42,642 bases of DNA, taken from NCBI RefSeq assembly GCF_024448935.1, contig NZ_JAMOIE010000036.1, positions 1 to 42,642 on the forward strand. Direction: 5' to 3'. Below the pieces are notes generated by a model. The model searched no databases, was not told the DNA's origin, and was given only the letters and a program-made list of their open reading frames with translations. Source of the DNA: Stutzerimonas stutzeri. Its GTDB lineage: Bacteria > Pseudomonadota > Gammaproteobacteria > Pseudomonadales > Pseudomonadaceae. Both the position numbers and the translations under genes were made by a program. Position 1 is the stretch's first letter, and each line of letters starts with the position of its first letter. Positions 7,333 to 16,289 of the stretch are shown here, piece after piece.

Positions 7333-8925
7333 ATGCTTAAGATTTTTTTCAACCAGACGCGTCGGGGGCTAGTGCTGTCGGTTGCGTCAGCAGCTCTGTG
7401 CTGTGCACCCCTGGCAATCACTCAGGCTCATGCAGCCACTTCGGTCACGACGGAAACCGCGTTTGTTTCCAAGATCAACTCATTTACCAGCAAAGATTTC
7501 TTGCGGGGTATCTGGCGGCAATATGCAGGGCTTTCGGTTCCTGCCACTCAAGCGAGCATCGACGCATTCAAACCCGCCGTGCATCTGCGCTTCGCCGATG
7601 GGCAGGTGCGTGAGATCAGCAAAGTGTTCCGAGTCGGTAACAACCTCAGCGTCTACGTCAAGGGCGCCCTCCTTGACGGCAACAAGGTTGGCGCTCCAAA
7701 CACGGTAAGCACAGTGCCAGCGCCGCGCAGCGAGCCCTCCACCTCGGCGAGGTCAGATCTTTCGCCAACAACTTCCTCAACCATTCCCGCATTCATGGCC
7801 CGAGGCGACATCAAGGGTATCGACATCACTCCACCAGTGAATGACTGGGAAGCGCCCGCCTACGGCATGACCCAGACGCGCCTGACCGCACTGTCGGCCG
7901 CGGGCTTCAATACCCTGCGGATCTGGATTTCGCTGGACGAGTTCCTAACTCCGCCGGTGAGCATGGAAGCTACCTTGTCGCGTTGGATTGGCTATATCGA
8001 TCGGGCCGCGCAAACCGGCTTCCGCGTGCATGTTGCCTGGGCATCGACGTGGGATGAGCGCATCGCCCTGGTCAACGAACCTGCTCAGCAAGCGCGCTTT
8101 CATTACGCTCTCAACAGGCTTTGCTCAGCCATGGGCAGCTATTTCCCGAAGCAGCAGGTGGCGCTGGAAATGATAAACGAGCCACCGGGAGAGCATCTCA
8201 CACCGGGCTATTACCGCTCAGCTGCACCGGGCTGGTATTCCGCCTGCCGCTCTACCGCTCCTGATATGACCATCATTCTGCAGCCTGAGGGTGGCTGGCA
8301 CGGCGCCCTGGGGCGCTTCGATCTGAGCGATTTCGACAACAACACCATGTTTTCTTTCCACCCTTACGCACCGGGCGAGTTCACCCATCAGGGCATCGGC
8401 AGCCAACCTCACTTGTATAACGTCCCGATGCCAATCACCCGCTATGTCGGTGGCAAAACTCAGATGCTGGCAGACGTCAGCGCTCGTGTTTATGCGGATC
8501 CGCGCTTGAGTTCGGATCAGAAAAACTCGGAGATAACCCGTTACGGCCGCCTGATCAATGACCTGTGGTATGACAACGGCTCGCGCTGGGAGGACTGGTC
8601 CGAGCTACAACGTTGGGTGGTTTCGAGCGGGATCAATCCCAAGCGAATCATCGCCGGAGAATTCGGCGTCGTATCCGAGTTCAACTACAACGGAACACCT
8701 GCACTGAAAGACGTAGCCTCACGCGCGCACTTCATGCGCAAGATCCGCGAGCAAACCCAGGCGAACCAGTTCGCAGGCTGGGTCGTGCATCAGGCCTTCG
8801 GTGACTTCAATCTGTTCCAGCAGAACGCTGTAGGCGAACACGGTGACCGTCTCATCCCTGAACTGACAGAGGCGCTATTTGGTAGCCAGCCTCTACCATT
8901 AGGCCCGCCAGTAACCGGTCACTAA
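7333..8925 (+). CDS. Secreted GH5 glycoside hydrolase with extra N-terminal domain
   Basis: This 530-residue paralogue of the 5698-6876 protein has a signal peptide ending AQAHA near residue 34. Residues about 36-125 form a small extra domain of unknown type (FTSKDFLRGIWRQYAG and HLRFADGQVREISKVFRVG stand out). A Ser/Thr/Pro-rich linker follows at 126-155, and then the GH5 barrel. Catalytic residues are Glu283 in VALEMINEPPGE and Glu443 in RIIAGEFGVVSE. The two barrels are alike along their whole length, so this is a duplication with divergent orientation. It is the only plus-strand gene in the locus and may be controlled separately. The extra domain may bind the polymer or anchor the enzyme; that is a guess. 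Confidence 0.88.
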   Translation: MLKIFFNQTRRGLVLSVASAALCCAPLAITQAHAATSVTTETAFVSKINSFTSKDFLRGIWRQYAGLSVPATQASIDAFKPAVHLRFADGQVREISKVFRVGNNLSVYVKGALLDGNKVGAPNTVSTVPAPRSEPSTSARSDLSPTTSSTIPAFMARGDIKGIDITPPVNDWEAPAYGMTQTRLTALSAAGFNTLRIWISLDEFLTPPVSMEATLSRWIGYIDRAAQTGFRVHVAWASTWDERIALVNEPAQQARFHYALNRLCSAMGSYFPKQQVALEMINEPPGEHLTPGYYRSAAPGWYSACRSTAPDMTIILQPEGGWHGALGRFDLSDFDNNTMFSFHPYAPGEFTHQGIGSQPHLYNVPMPITRYVGGKTQMLADVSARVYADPRLSSDQKNSEITRYGRLINDLWYDNGSRWEDWSELQRWVVSSGINPKRIIAGEFGVVSEFNYNGTPALKDVASRAHFMRKIREQTQANQFAGWVVHQAFGDFNLFQQNAVGEHGDRLIPELTEALFGSQPLPLGPPVTGH

Positions 8926-8967
8926 CAGACGCGGCGCAGGGGCAGCTGCAAATCCACTCCTGCGTTA

Positions 8968-10023
8968 TCAGCCAGCCTCCACAGCAACCGCAGCCTCGAC
9001 GGAACAGGCATAGCCGTTGGGGTTGGCGGACTGCCAGCGCCAAGCATCACGCACCATCTGATCAAGACCTCGCTTGGCTTTCCAGCCAAGCTCCAGAGCC
9101 GAGAGCGATGGATCTGCCCAGCACTCGGCTACATCACCGGGCCGTCGAGCGACCACTCGGTATGGTATGGCGCGCTGGCTAGCACGCTCGAAGGCTGCGA
9201 TGATTTCCAGAACGCTCTGGCCGACGCCAGTGCCTAAATTCCAGACCGACACCCCGTGACGATCGCGCAGGGCATCCAACGTTTTGACGTGTCCTTCGGC
9301 CAGATCCATGACATGGATGTAGTCCCGAACGCCGGTGCCGTCTCGGGTCGGGTAGTTGTCGCCAAACACTGAAAGCTCCGCCAGCCGACCGACTGCCACT
9401 TGGCTGAGGTAGGGCAGCAGATTGCTGGGTACGCCATTGGGGTCATCACCGATCAAGCCGCTTTCATGGGCACCAATCGGGTTGAAATAGCGCAACAGGG
9501 CGATGCTCCAGCGCGGGTCGCATGCAGCCAGGTCACGCAGCATTTCCTCAACGATCAGCTTGGACCGCCCATAAGGGTTGGTAGGCCAGTTGGTGGGGGT
9601 AGTTTCGCGTAGCGGCATCTGGCTGGCGTCGCCGTAGACCGTAGCGGAAGAACTGAACACCAGGCGATAAACCCCCGCCCGAGCCATGGCTTGATAAAGC
9701 TCGCCACTGCCACCGACATTGGTCGCGTAATATTCAAGCGGCTTGCGTACGCTCTCGCCAACAGCCTTGAGGCCGGCAAAGTGCAGCACGGCAGTAATCG
9801 GGTAACAGGCGAAAAGGCTATCCAGCAGGGCAGCGTTACGGATATCGCCGTGCACGAATATGGGCGTCCGGCCGCAAAGCGTGGCGACCCGGTGCAGCGA
9901 CTCGGCCGAGCTGTTGCACAGGCTGTCCAGTACTACTACTTCATAGCCGGCAAGCATGAGCACCAGGGTAGTGTGAGAGCCGATATAACCGGCTCCTCCT
10001 GTTACAAGTATGGTCTCTCTCAT
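8968..10023 (-). CDS. galE: UDP-glucose 4-epimerase
   Basis: This 351-residue short-chain dehydrogenase-type epimerase interconverts UDP-glucose and UDP-galactose with bound NAD. It has TGGAGYIGSH (Rossmann glycine motif) at the start, HFAGLKAVGES, SSSATVYGD with the catalytic Ser/Thr, and NPYGRSK with the YxxxK pair. RYFNPIGAHESG and TGVRDYIHVMDLAEGH are signature GalE stretches. The start follows AAAGGA. In this cluster it should supply UDP-galactose, or the N-acetyl form, as a precursor for the polysaccharide. A 119-bp gap separates it from the upstream WecG-like gene. Confidence 0.93.
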   Translation of the reverse strand: MRETILVTGGAGYIGSHTTLVLMLAGYEVVVLDSLCNSSAESLHRVATLCGRTPIFVHGDIRNAALLDSLFACYPITAVLHFAGLKAVGESVRKPLEYYATNVGGSGELYQAMARAGVYRLVFSSSATVYGDASQMPLRETTPTNWPTNPYGRSKLIVEEMLRDLAACDPRWSIALLRYFNPIGAHESGLIGDDPNGVPSNLLPYLSQVAVGRLAELSVFGDNYPTRDGTGVRDYIHVMDLAEGHVKTLDALRDRHGVSVWNLGTGVGQSVLEIIAAFERASQRAIPYRVVARRPGDVAECWADPSLSALELGWKAKRGLDQMVRDAWRWQSANPNGYACSVEAAVAVEAG

Positions 10024-10142
10024 CGTTAGTCCTTTGCCCAGCTGTGTCGCCAGCTCGGCGAGCTGATTGGTACGCAGAAGCTATGACCGCATCGGCTGGC
10101 AACCACGTACGCCCCGGTCGCTGGCTATACGGGTCGGTGAGG

Positions 10143-11042
10143 TCAATGCCGTCGGACACGCGAGAAATGCACAACCCACAGCATGTTGCCCAAGGCAAAC
10201 TTCCACTCCCGGCCCTTGTGCTCCAGGTCAACCGCCCCTGATGCCGGCGCCGGCGTCGGCGCAATCGACGCGGCAGGAAGAAGCCCCAGCAGTTGGCGAC
10301 CTGCAAAGACGATGAACAGCGAGTTGGTGACGAAATAGCGCTTCCATAGACGCCTCGGCTCACTGCACAGACGGTGAAACCATTCCAGGCCGCCGCGTTG
10401 CATCCACATGGGTGCTCGCCTGATGGTTCCGGCGTGGTAGTCGAAAGCAGCCCCCACACCGATCATCGCGGCCTGGATCCGACCCTGGTGCGCCGCCATC
10501 CACAGCTCCTGTTTGGGGCAGCCCAAACCGACCCAGACAGTGCCGGCACCCGATGCATTAATGAGGGTGACGATTGCATCGTCTTCTTCCTGGCTAAGCG
10601 GTCGATAGGGTGGCGAGTAGGCGCCAGCAATACGCAGCGACGGGAAGTTCTGCAGCAACACGCGCTGCAGCGCGTCAAGCGTCTCCTGCTTGCCGCCGAA
10701 CAGAAAGAGCGACTCATCGCGATGGGCCGCGTCCGCACAGTACCGCCACATCAGGTCCGGGCCGTTAATCCGTTCCTGCCGCACCATGCCCAGCCGACGC
10801 AACATCCAGGCCAGTGGTGCACCGTCGGGCGTCGCCATGTCCGCCTCGTGAATGACCCTGGCGAACGTCGCGTCGCCGCGCGCTGTCACTAAGGAGTGCG
10901 CATTGCAAATGCACACGTATCGGCTTTCGCGCCGGCTTGACCATTGCGCCAGAAGAGACAGCGCCGTATGCCAACTCAGTGCGTTTATTGGCAGGCCGAT
11001 CACCGAACATACGGACCCGTCGGGCGACTGTTGTTTTCCCAT
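10143..11042 (-). CDS. WecG/TagA/CpsF-family glycosyltransferase (GT26)
   Basis: This protein of about 299 residues resembles WecG, TagA and xanthan GumM. These transfer a sugar (ManNAcA, ManNAc or glucuronic acid) onto a polyprenyl-linked intermediate at the inner membrane. Visible features are NAHSLVTARGD, ATPDGAPLAWMLRRLG, INGPDLMWRYC, the nucleotide-binding VWVGLGCPKQELWM and GVGAAFDYHAGTIRRAP. The C-terminal tail adds a hydrophobic stretch (LFIVFAGRQLLGLL) that may sit on the membrane. The start at 11042 has GAGGG upstream; a longer frame to 11111 has no support. The 282 bp separating it from the flippase gene hold no gene I recognise. Which sugar it adds cannot be told. Confidence 0.88.
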   Translation of the reverse strand: MGKQQSPDGSVCSVIGLPINALSWHTALSLLAQWSSRRESRYVCICNAHSLVTARGDATFARVIHEADMATPDGAPLAWMLRRLGMVRQERINGPDLMWRYCADAAHRDESLFLFGGKQETLDALQRVLLQNFPSLRIAGAYSPPYRPLSQEEDDAIVTLINASGAGTVWVGLGCPKQELWMAAHQGRIQAAMIGVGAAFDYHAGTIRRAPMWMQRGGLEWFHRLCSEPRRLWKRYFVTNSLFIVFAGRQLLGLLPAASIAPTPAPASGAVDLEHKGREWKFALGNMLWVVHFSRVRRH

Positions 11043-11324
11043 GTAGGTATCCCTCTGCGTTGAAGATGCACATTGCAAGCGTCTAGGCAGGTACCAACCG
11101 GTCGAACACAACTAGAGTCGCGCCGGAAAGCGTCTGCGTTGGAAATCAATCAGCCCTGTCCGGACGAGGTGCTTGCGGTAGCGACAAAGCGGGGGCGTGC
11201 AGACACACGCACGCCTGGCTAACCGACGATGAACTCAATCAGTCGTCGCTGCAGTCAGTTGTCGAGCAGGTTTTCCGCGCAATGGAAGAAGGGAGTTACA
11301 GGCGAGCGTGGGTAGTACTCGCTG
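11043..11324. other. Gap between wzx-like and GT26 genes
   Basis: About 280 bases without a recognisable gene. I see no clear terminator or promoter. The gap is long for an operon, so the downstream genes may have their own promoter here. Confidence 0.35.
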
Positions 11325-12587
11325 TCAGTGCTCCAGGGCCGGACGTGCGCTGCGACACGCCAGCCCCAGAGAAGTTGTCAGTACGATCATCATCACCACC
11401 TGATTGACCAGAATGCCAAACATCACGCCAGCCACTCCGAAGTCTGTTACCAGCGTTCGAGCTGCAAGCAGCGCAAAGGCGGTACCCAACACATAGGCGA
11501 AGAAGATTGCTCGCGTTTGCTCCAGCGTCCGCAGCCCTGCGCGCAGCGGCAAAGCTAGCGCCACCAGCAGGTAGATCGGCACGTACCAGCCCAGCGCCTC
11601 GACGCTGATCGGATCGGCGGCACCATAGGCGAGGTTCAGCAAGGGCCTGGAAAATTGGGCCGCCAGCGCCGCGACTAACCCTGTGCTGGCCAGCAGCGCC
11701 AGACTGATCCTCACCAAATAACTGCGCAGAGCCGGGATCCCGCCCTGATGAAAGCGTTGACTGGCCTCGCCCGGCACCACGTTTTCCAGCCCAAGGAAGA
11801 AGATATGAGTCAACGCCAACAAGTTCTGCGCGCCCCGGATCGCTCCGACCGCAGCCGGGCCCAGCACGACGCCAGCGATGATTAGAAAATAGTTGTCGGA
11901 CAGCCACTGCAACAGTGTCGAGCCCAGCAACCACCGCGATGAACGCCAATGTCTAACGGCCACGTCGCGGGTATTCAGCGCCTGCCCTTCAGCCCGAGGC
12001 AGCCAGCGTCCGCCCACCAGGATCGACACCAGCATGGCCGCGACGATACTCAATAGGGCCGCCTGGAATGACGGATACACTGCCACCACCATGAGCATTA
12101 ATGGCAGCTGTGCGCCGTAGGCAATCAGGTCGACATAGAACGCCCGCTGCGGTGCAAGCCGCGAGAAAAGATTGCGCCGCAAAAAATCCTGTAGTTGCAG
12201 GAAGACCATGCAGCTGACCAAAGGCAGGGTGGCACCATCAGCAAGCCACTGCGGCCGATAAACGGTCGGAATCAATGACAGCGCCGCGACCAGTAAGGCA
12301 GCAAGTGCTATCAGCAGCGTTTGCAGTCTGAGCGTCGCGGCGTAATAGCCGCTGCGCCTGGTGCCACTCAACTTTGGCGCGATGGACATCATCGGCGAGA
12401 CAATCAATGCGTTCTGCACGCCCATGACGAACTGCACCGCCATCCAAGCGAGTACAAACAACCCGTATTGCTCGAAACCGAGGTAGCGCACCAGCAGCAC
12501 ACCCATGAGGAAATTGGTGCCGCTGACCAGGGCTTGGTCGAGCAGCGCCCAATTCCATTGCGCGCCTCGTGCAAACAATGTCTTCAT
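11325..12587 (-). CDS. Wzx-type polysaccharide flippase (MATE/MOP superfamily)
   Basis: This membrane protein of about 420 residues probably has 12-14 helices. It begins ARGAQWNWALLDQALVSGTNF then LLVRYLGFEQYGLF, the typical opening of Wzx-type exporters, which flip lipid-linked repeat units to the periplasm. No polar domain is present. The start at 12587 is supported by GGAGG seven bases before the ATG. It lies 45 bp after the Wzc-like gene, so the two are probably co-transcribed. With the Wzy-like and Wzc-like proteins it completes the Wzx/Wzy assembly route. Confidence 0.87.
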   Translation of the reverse strand: MKTLFARGAQWNWALLDQALVSGTNFLMGVLLVRYLGFEQYGLFVLAWMAVQFVMGVQNALIVSPMMSIAPKLSGTRRSGYYAATLRLQTLLIALAALLVAALSLIPTVYRPQWLADGATLPLVSCMVFLQLQDFLRRNLFSRLAPQRAFYVDLIAYGAQLPLMLMVVAVYPSFQAALLSIVAAMLVSILVGGRWLPRAEGQALNTRDVAVRHWRSSRWLLGSTLLQWLSDNYFLIIAGVVLGPAAVGAIRGAQNLLALTHIFFLGLENVVPGEASQRFHQGGIPALRSYLVRISLALLASTGLVAALAAQFSRPLLNLAYGAADPISVEALGWYVPIYLLVALALPLRAGLRTLEQTRAIFFAYVLGTAFALLAARTLVTDFGVAGVMFGILVNQVVMMIVLTTSLGLACRSARPALEH

Positions 12588-12632
12588 TGGACCTCCATGA
12601 CTCGCCAGCGTAGCGACGGGCAACCGGCGCGA

Positions 12633-14807
12633 TCAGGAGTGCACTGTGCGGTAGTCCAGCCGGTAGCAGCTCTTGCTGTACCCATACCGCGTGGACGTCC
12701 GCTCTTCCACTGAGTTGAAGATCGCTCCATGCAACTCCGTATTGTTCTGCTCGAAGCGGCGCAAGACGAGTTCAACTTCGCGTGTAGCAGTAAAATCGAA
12801 GCGCAACACCATCAGATTGATTCCGGTGTACTGGCCGATGATCAACGCATCGGACACAGCCAGCAGCGGAGGCGTGTCGATTACGACCAGATCGAATAGC
12901 TCGCCGACGCGCTGCAAAACTTGCTCAAGGGTCGGCTCGAGCAACAGTTCAGCAGGCCACAGCGGGGGCTTGCCACGCGGCAGGAAAGACAGATTCTCGA
13001 CTGCGGTTGGGCGGATCGCCGCCGTCACATTGCTCTGGTTTTGCAGCACTTCAGCGAAACCATTCTCCTCGCTTAGCGCCAACGCTTCGTGCAGGTGCCC
13101 ACGCCGCATGTCTGCATCGATGAGTAACACGCGCTGCCCGGCACGGGCAGCCAGGACGGCAAAGTTTAACGAGATAAAACTTTTTCCCACGGCCGGACTT
13201 GGACCGGCGAGCATGATCAGGTTGTTGCGTCGGTTCGGCAGGGACAAGCGCAGGCAGGTACGCAGGCTGCGGAGGGCCTCCGTGTATGGATCATTTGCGC
13301 GCATCAACACCGCCGGTTGTTTCGCCGGCGCACCGTCGCCCACAACACCATCAAGCTGCTTTGCCGAAAACATCGGCACTGCCGCAAGGACCGGCAACCC
13401 CAGCCGCTCGATTTCATCGATGCTCTCGATGCTCGGGAAGAGCTTGCGGCGAATAAAGACAATCGCCAACGCCAGACCGAAGCCGAAAACCAGACCGCCC
13501 AACACGACGAGCGTGCGGTTTGGCCAGGCAGGGTTGATGGTATTCACTACAGGCTGGTCAAGCACATGCACATTACCGGCAATGCCGTTGCGCATCACTT
13601 CCAGCTCCTGGGCTCGGTTCAACATCAACAGATAAATCTCATTGTTGACCTTTACGTCGCGGCTCAAACGCACCAGCTCCTGCTGGGTTTCGGGAAGGGT
13701 GCCAATTTTCCTGGACAATGACTGCTGCTCGAGCGTCAGGCTCTCGATCTGGTTGACCAGCGTCTGATAAGCCGGATGTTCGCTGGTAAAGCGACTCGCC
13801 AGCTCCGTCTGCTGCAGCCGCAGGGCCGAGATTTTCGAATCGAGCGCGACCAGCTGATTCAGATAGCCCTCGATCTCAAGACTGATGTCGACAGAACCCG
13901 CCTGTGTTTGGAAGCGGTTCAGCGCCAGTTCCGATTGTTCGAGCTTTGCCCGCATGGCAGGCAATTCTGTGGTGAGGAATTCCAATCCGCTGCTGGCATC
14001 AGCCGCAGCGCGCTCAATGTTCTGCGCCACGTAGGCTTTCATCACTTCGGCAAGAATGTTGACCGCTCGCTCTGGATCGGCATCGGTAATCGACAGCACA
14101 AAAATTCCTGAGCCTTCCTCCACTTCGTCGATCTGCAGCTTGTCCTGCAGTCGCAGCAACGCAGCCAGGCGCGGCTCCTTTATTAGTACGAATTCGCTGC
14201 CCGGCTCGGCATCGATCTGGCTGATCGCCAATTGCACGCCACCGTCGGCACTTTTCGCGCCATGCGGGGCGCTGCCGACAAGCAGCTCGCGCCCCTTGGG
14301 GTCGAACAACTGATACCCCCCATCCTGGCCGACCAGCAGCCTGAGCGGCTTATCGCGCAATACCTTGGGTACATCCAGTAACTCGATACGCGGCAGCTCA
14401 TCTCGGTTTGCATCGAATATGAAATGGCGTGAAAGAAACTCACCGATGATTGGGATTGCCTTCGGCCGAACCGAAATATCCAGTGCCAGGGCGTCCACTG
14501 CCGCTCCGAGTACGGCTGCAGATCTCATCACGTGCGTCTGAGCAATGGCGGGCGGGACATTAAGTGCCACGCTTTCGTGGCGCTCGGAGAAGCTCGCAGC
14601 GCCGGGGCTCTTCGGCTCGACCTCAAGCATCGATACCGCTTCAAACAAAGGTCTCGCAGACAGCGCATAGGCTAGCGCCAAGGCTCCAAAAAGGCCTGTA
14701 ATTAGCGCTATGAACCGCCAGTTATCTATAACTATGGCGAGTATCTGAACCGGGTTGATTTCCTGTCCGTCTTCTTCACTTCTGTTTGAAGAGTTTTCCG
14801 TACGCAT
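12633..14807 (-). CDS. Wzc-type polysaccharide co-polymerase / bacterial tyrosine autokinase
   Basis: This protein of about 724 residues spans the inner membrane and sets polymer length and export. The N-terminal Wzz domain starts with INPVQILAIVIDNWRFIAL (first membrane helix) and has a long periplasmic coiled coil around residues 260-410. A second helix follows at about 440 (VLGGLVFGFGLALAIVFI). The kinase part has Walker A AGPSPAVGKS near 534-543, Walker A' VLLIDADMRRG and Walker B VVIDTPPLL. The C-terminal tyrosine cluster has Tyr at about 708, 710, 715 and 719, where autophosphorylation takes place. The start at 14807 has AAGGA upstream. It is the first gene of the minus-strand run. Confidence 0.93.
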   Translation of the reverse strand: MRTENSSNRSEEDGQEINPVQILAIVIDNWRFIALITGLFGALALAYALSARPLFEAVSMLEVEPKSPGAASFSERHESVALNVPPAIAQTHVMRSAAVLGAAVDALALDISVRPKAIPIIGEFLSRHFIFDANRDELPRIELLDVPKVLRDKPLRLLVGQDGGYQLFDPKGRELLVGSAPHGAKSADGGVQLAISQIDAEPGSEFVLIKEPRLAALLRLQDKLQIDEVEEGSGIFVLSITDADPERAVNILAEVMKAYVAQNIERAAADASSGLEFLTTELPAMRAKLEQSELALNRFQTQAGSVDISLEIEGYLNQLVALDSKISALRLQQTELASRFTSEHPAYQTLVNQIESLTLEQQSLSRKIGTLPETQQELVRLSRDVKVNNEIYLLMLNRAQELEVMRNGIAGNVHVLDQPVVNTINPAWPNRTLVVLGGLVFGFGLALAIVFIRRKLFPSIESIDEIERLGLPVLAAVPMFSAKQLDGVVGDGAPAKQPAVLMRANDPYTEALRSLRTCLRLSLPNRRNNLIMLAGPSPAVGKSFISLNFAVLAARAGQRVLLIDADMRRGHLHEALALSEENGFAEVLQNQSNVTAAIRPTAVENLSFLPRGKPPLWPAELLLEPTLEQVLQRVGELFDLVVIDTPPLLAVSDALIIGQYTGINLMVLRFDFTATREVELVLRRFEQNNTELHGAIFNSVEERTSTRYGYSKSCYRLDYRTVHS

Positions 14808-15839
14808 AGAAGGTTCCTTTTTCAACCCAGCCACTAACGTTCATTCGCCCTTTTCGAGGCAAGGCTACCGCCAGACCGCGACCTAATAACGGCGCGGACA
14901 GTAAAAAACAAACGAAACGCTTATCGCAACATCAAAACTAATCATCTTCGCCGGCTATCAATATACGATAACAATGCTCCGACCTAGCCTGTCAAACTCG
15001 AGTCCGATAGACGTACAACCAGATACGATAATCCGGACGCCAAACGGCGGAACTGGGGCACCCGCCCATTTCAGGGTCCACAATCTAAATAGATAGCTAC
15101 CGCACGGCCCGTCTAAAAACGACCGAGGTAATATGAAAACGCCACATTTGATTCGCGCCACACTTCATTAAAAAGGCGCAAGCCTCAGCCTAATTCAAAA
15201 CAATATTATGCAGGTGCAATGCCAACTCCAGAACCTTATAAATCCTGCCTTGCAGAGCCACTGCCATTGGCCAAGACGGCCAGGAAGGTGCATCTTTCAA
15301 TAATAATGTTTCAATTTTGTGCACGCTTTGCAGCCGGCGGAAGAATAACAACATAGGAAAACCAAACAATCAATCTTTAGAGCGAGTATTCATGCACTGG
15401 TTAATGCTTCTGTAACAACCATGATTAATCCGTCCCAACTTACGAGACAGGTATATTTTAGTTGAACAGGGAAAATTTGCGCGCCGCCCCTGAAAAATGC
15501 CTAGACCACTGAAAGAGATAGTGCGCAAACTGGGGATTAATTAACGATAAAACAAGCGGGAAACTCCTTGGGATTATCGACGCGCTCGCTGCCGGCCGAG
15601 TGCCTGCCTGGGCAGCACTCGTCGGCCGTAACAATCGTTGCCAGCCTGCCACGCTTGTGTTCGTCCAACAGGCGGATTCAGCACGCACATGTGCCGCGCA
15701 ACGCGCCACTCAAGACCAAGCGAAGTGAACTTACCCCCCAACGGCACGATCCCCTTTTAAGCACAGTCAGAGCGATCCGGGCTGCCAGCGCATTCGCGCC
15801 GGTCATGAGGCTTGGGTCGCCAGCGATGAGGACGCTTCC
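14808..15839. other. Long non-coding region upstream of the polysaccharide operon
   Basis: About 1 kb without a believable gene, AT-richer than both sides especially at 14870-15470. It separates the minus-strand polysaccharide operon from the plus-strand DUF2231 gene and so should hold both promoters. A GC-rich stem-loop occurs at 15597-15621 (CGAGTGC paired with GCACTCG). A sigma-54-like sequence is noted separately. Small open frames here have no recognisable protein features. Confidence 0.5.
15210..15226 (-). promoter_or_regulatory. Possible sigma-54 promoter for the polysaccharide operon
   Basis: The minus strand reads TTGGCATTGCACCTGCA: GG and GC with the required 10-base spacing, close to the consensus TGGCAC-N5-TTGC with two mismatches. 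It would give a leader of nearly 400 bases before wzc. The match is imperfect and could be chance. Confidence 0.25.
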
Positions 15840-16289
15840 GTGACCGTTATCACCCACAGCACGCATCACACGACACACAGCATCTCGCGCCATGTACCTA
15901 ACCCAGTTCACGCAACGTTGCTCGGGGGGACCGTTCCGCTGTTTCTTGGCGGCCTGCTAAGCGATATCGCGTACTTCCAGACCTATGAGATTCAGTGGAC
16001 CAACTTCGCGTCCTGGCTGATCGCCGGGGGCCTGGTCTTTTGCGGGTTCGCGATCCTGTTCGCGCTGGTCAATCTGGTTAAAGCCACCCATAAGAAAGGG
16101 CGGCCGCTGATCTATCTGGTGCTCCTGGCCGCTACCTGGGTACTGGGCTTTTTTAATGCGCTCGTGCACGCCAAAGACGCCTGGGCGAGCATGCCATCAG
16201 GTCTGGTCCTTTCGGTGATCGTGACCCTCCTGGCCTGTGCGGCGAGCTGGATCGGCTTTACCAATCTGCGCGCTGGAGGTGAAGCATGA
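15840..16289 (+). CDS. DUF2231-type membrane protein
   Basis: This 149-residue inner-membrane protein has four predicted helices (around residues 28-45, 55-80, 90-108 and 118-138). The stretch NPVHATLLGGTVPLFLGGLLSDI matches the opening of DUF2231 proteins, whose function is unknown. The N-terminus is unusually rich in His, Thr and Ser. The start is a GTG with GAGG eight bases ahead; no ATG is available. Its stop overlaps the next gene's start as ATGA, so it is translated together with a PQQ-type dehydrogenase. A role as membrane partner or electron acceptor for that enzyme is only inferred from the coupling. Confidence 0.75.
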   Translation: MTVITHSTHHTTHSISRHVPNPVHATLLGGTVPLFLGGLLSDIAYFQTYEIQWTNFASWLIAGGLVFCGFAILFALVNLVKATHKKGRPLIYLVLLAATWVLGFFNALVHAKDAWASMPSGLVLSVIVTLLACAASWIGFTNLRAGGEA

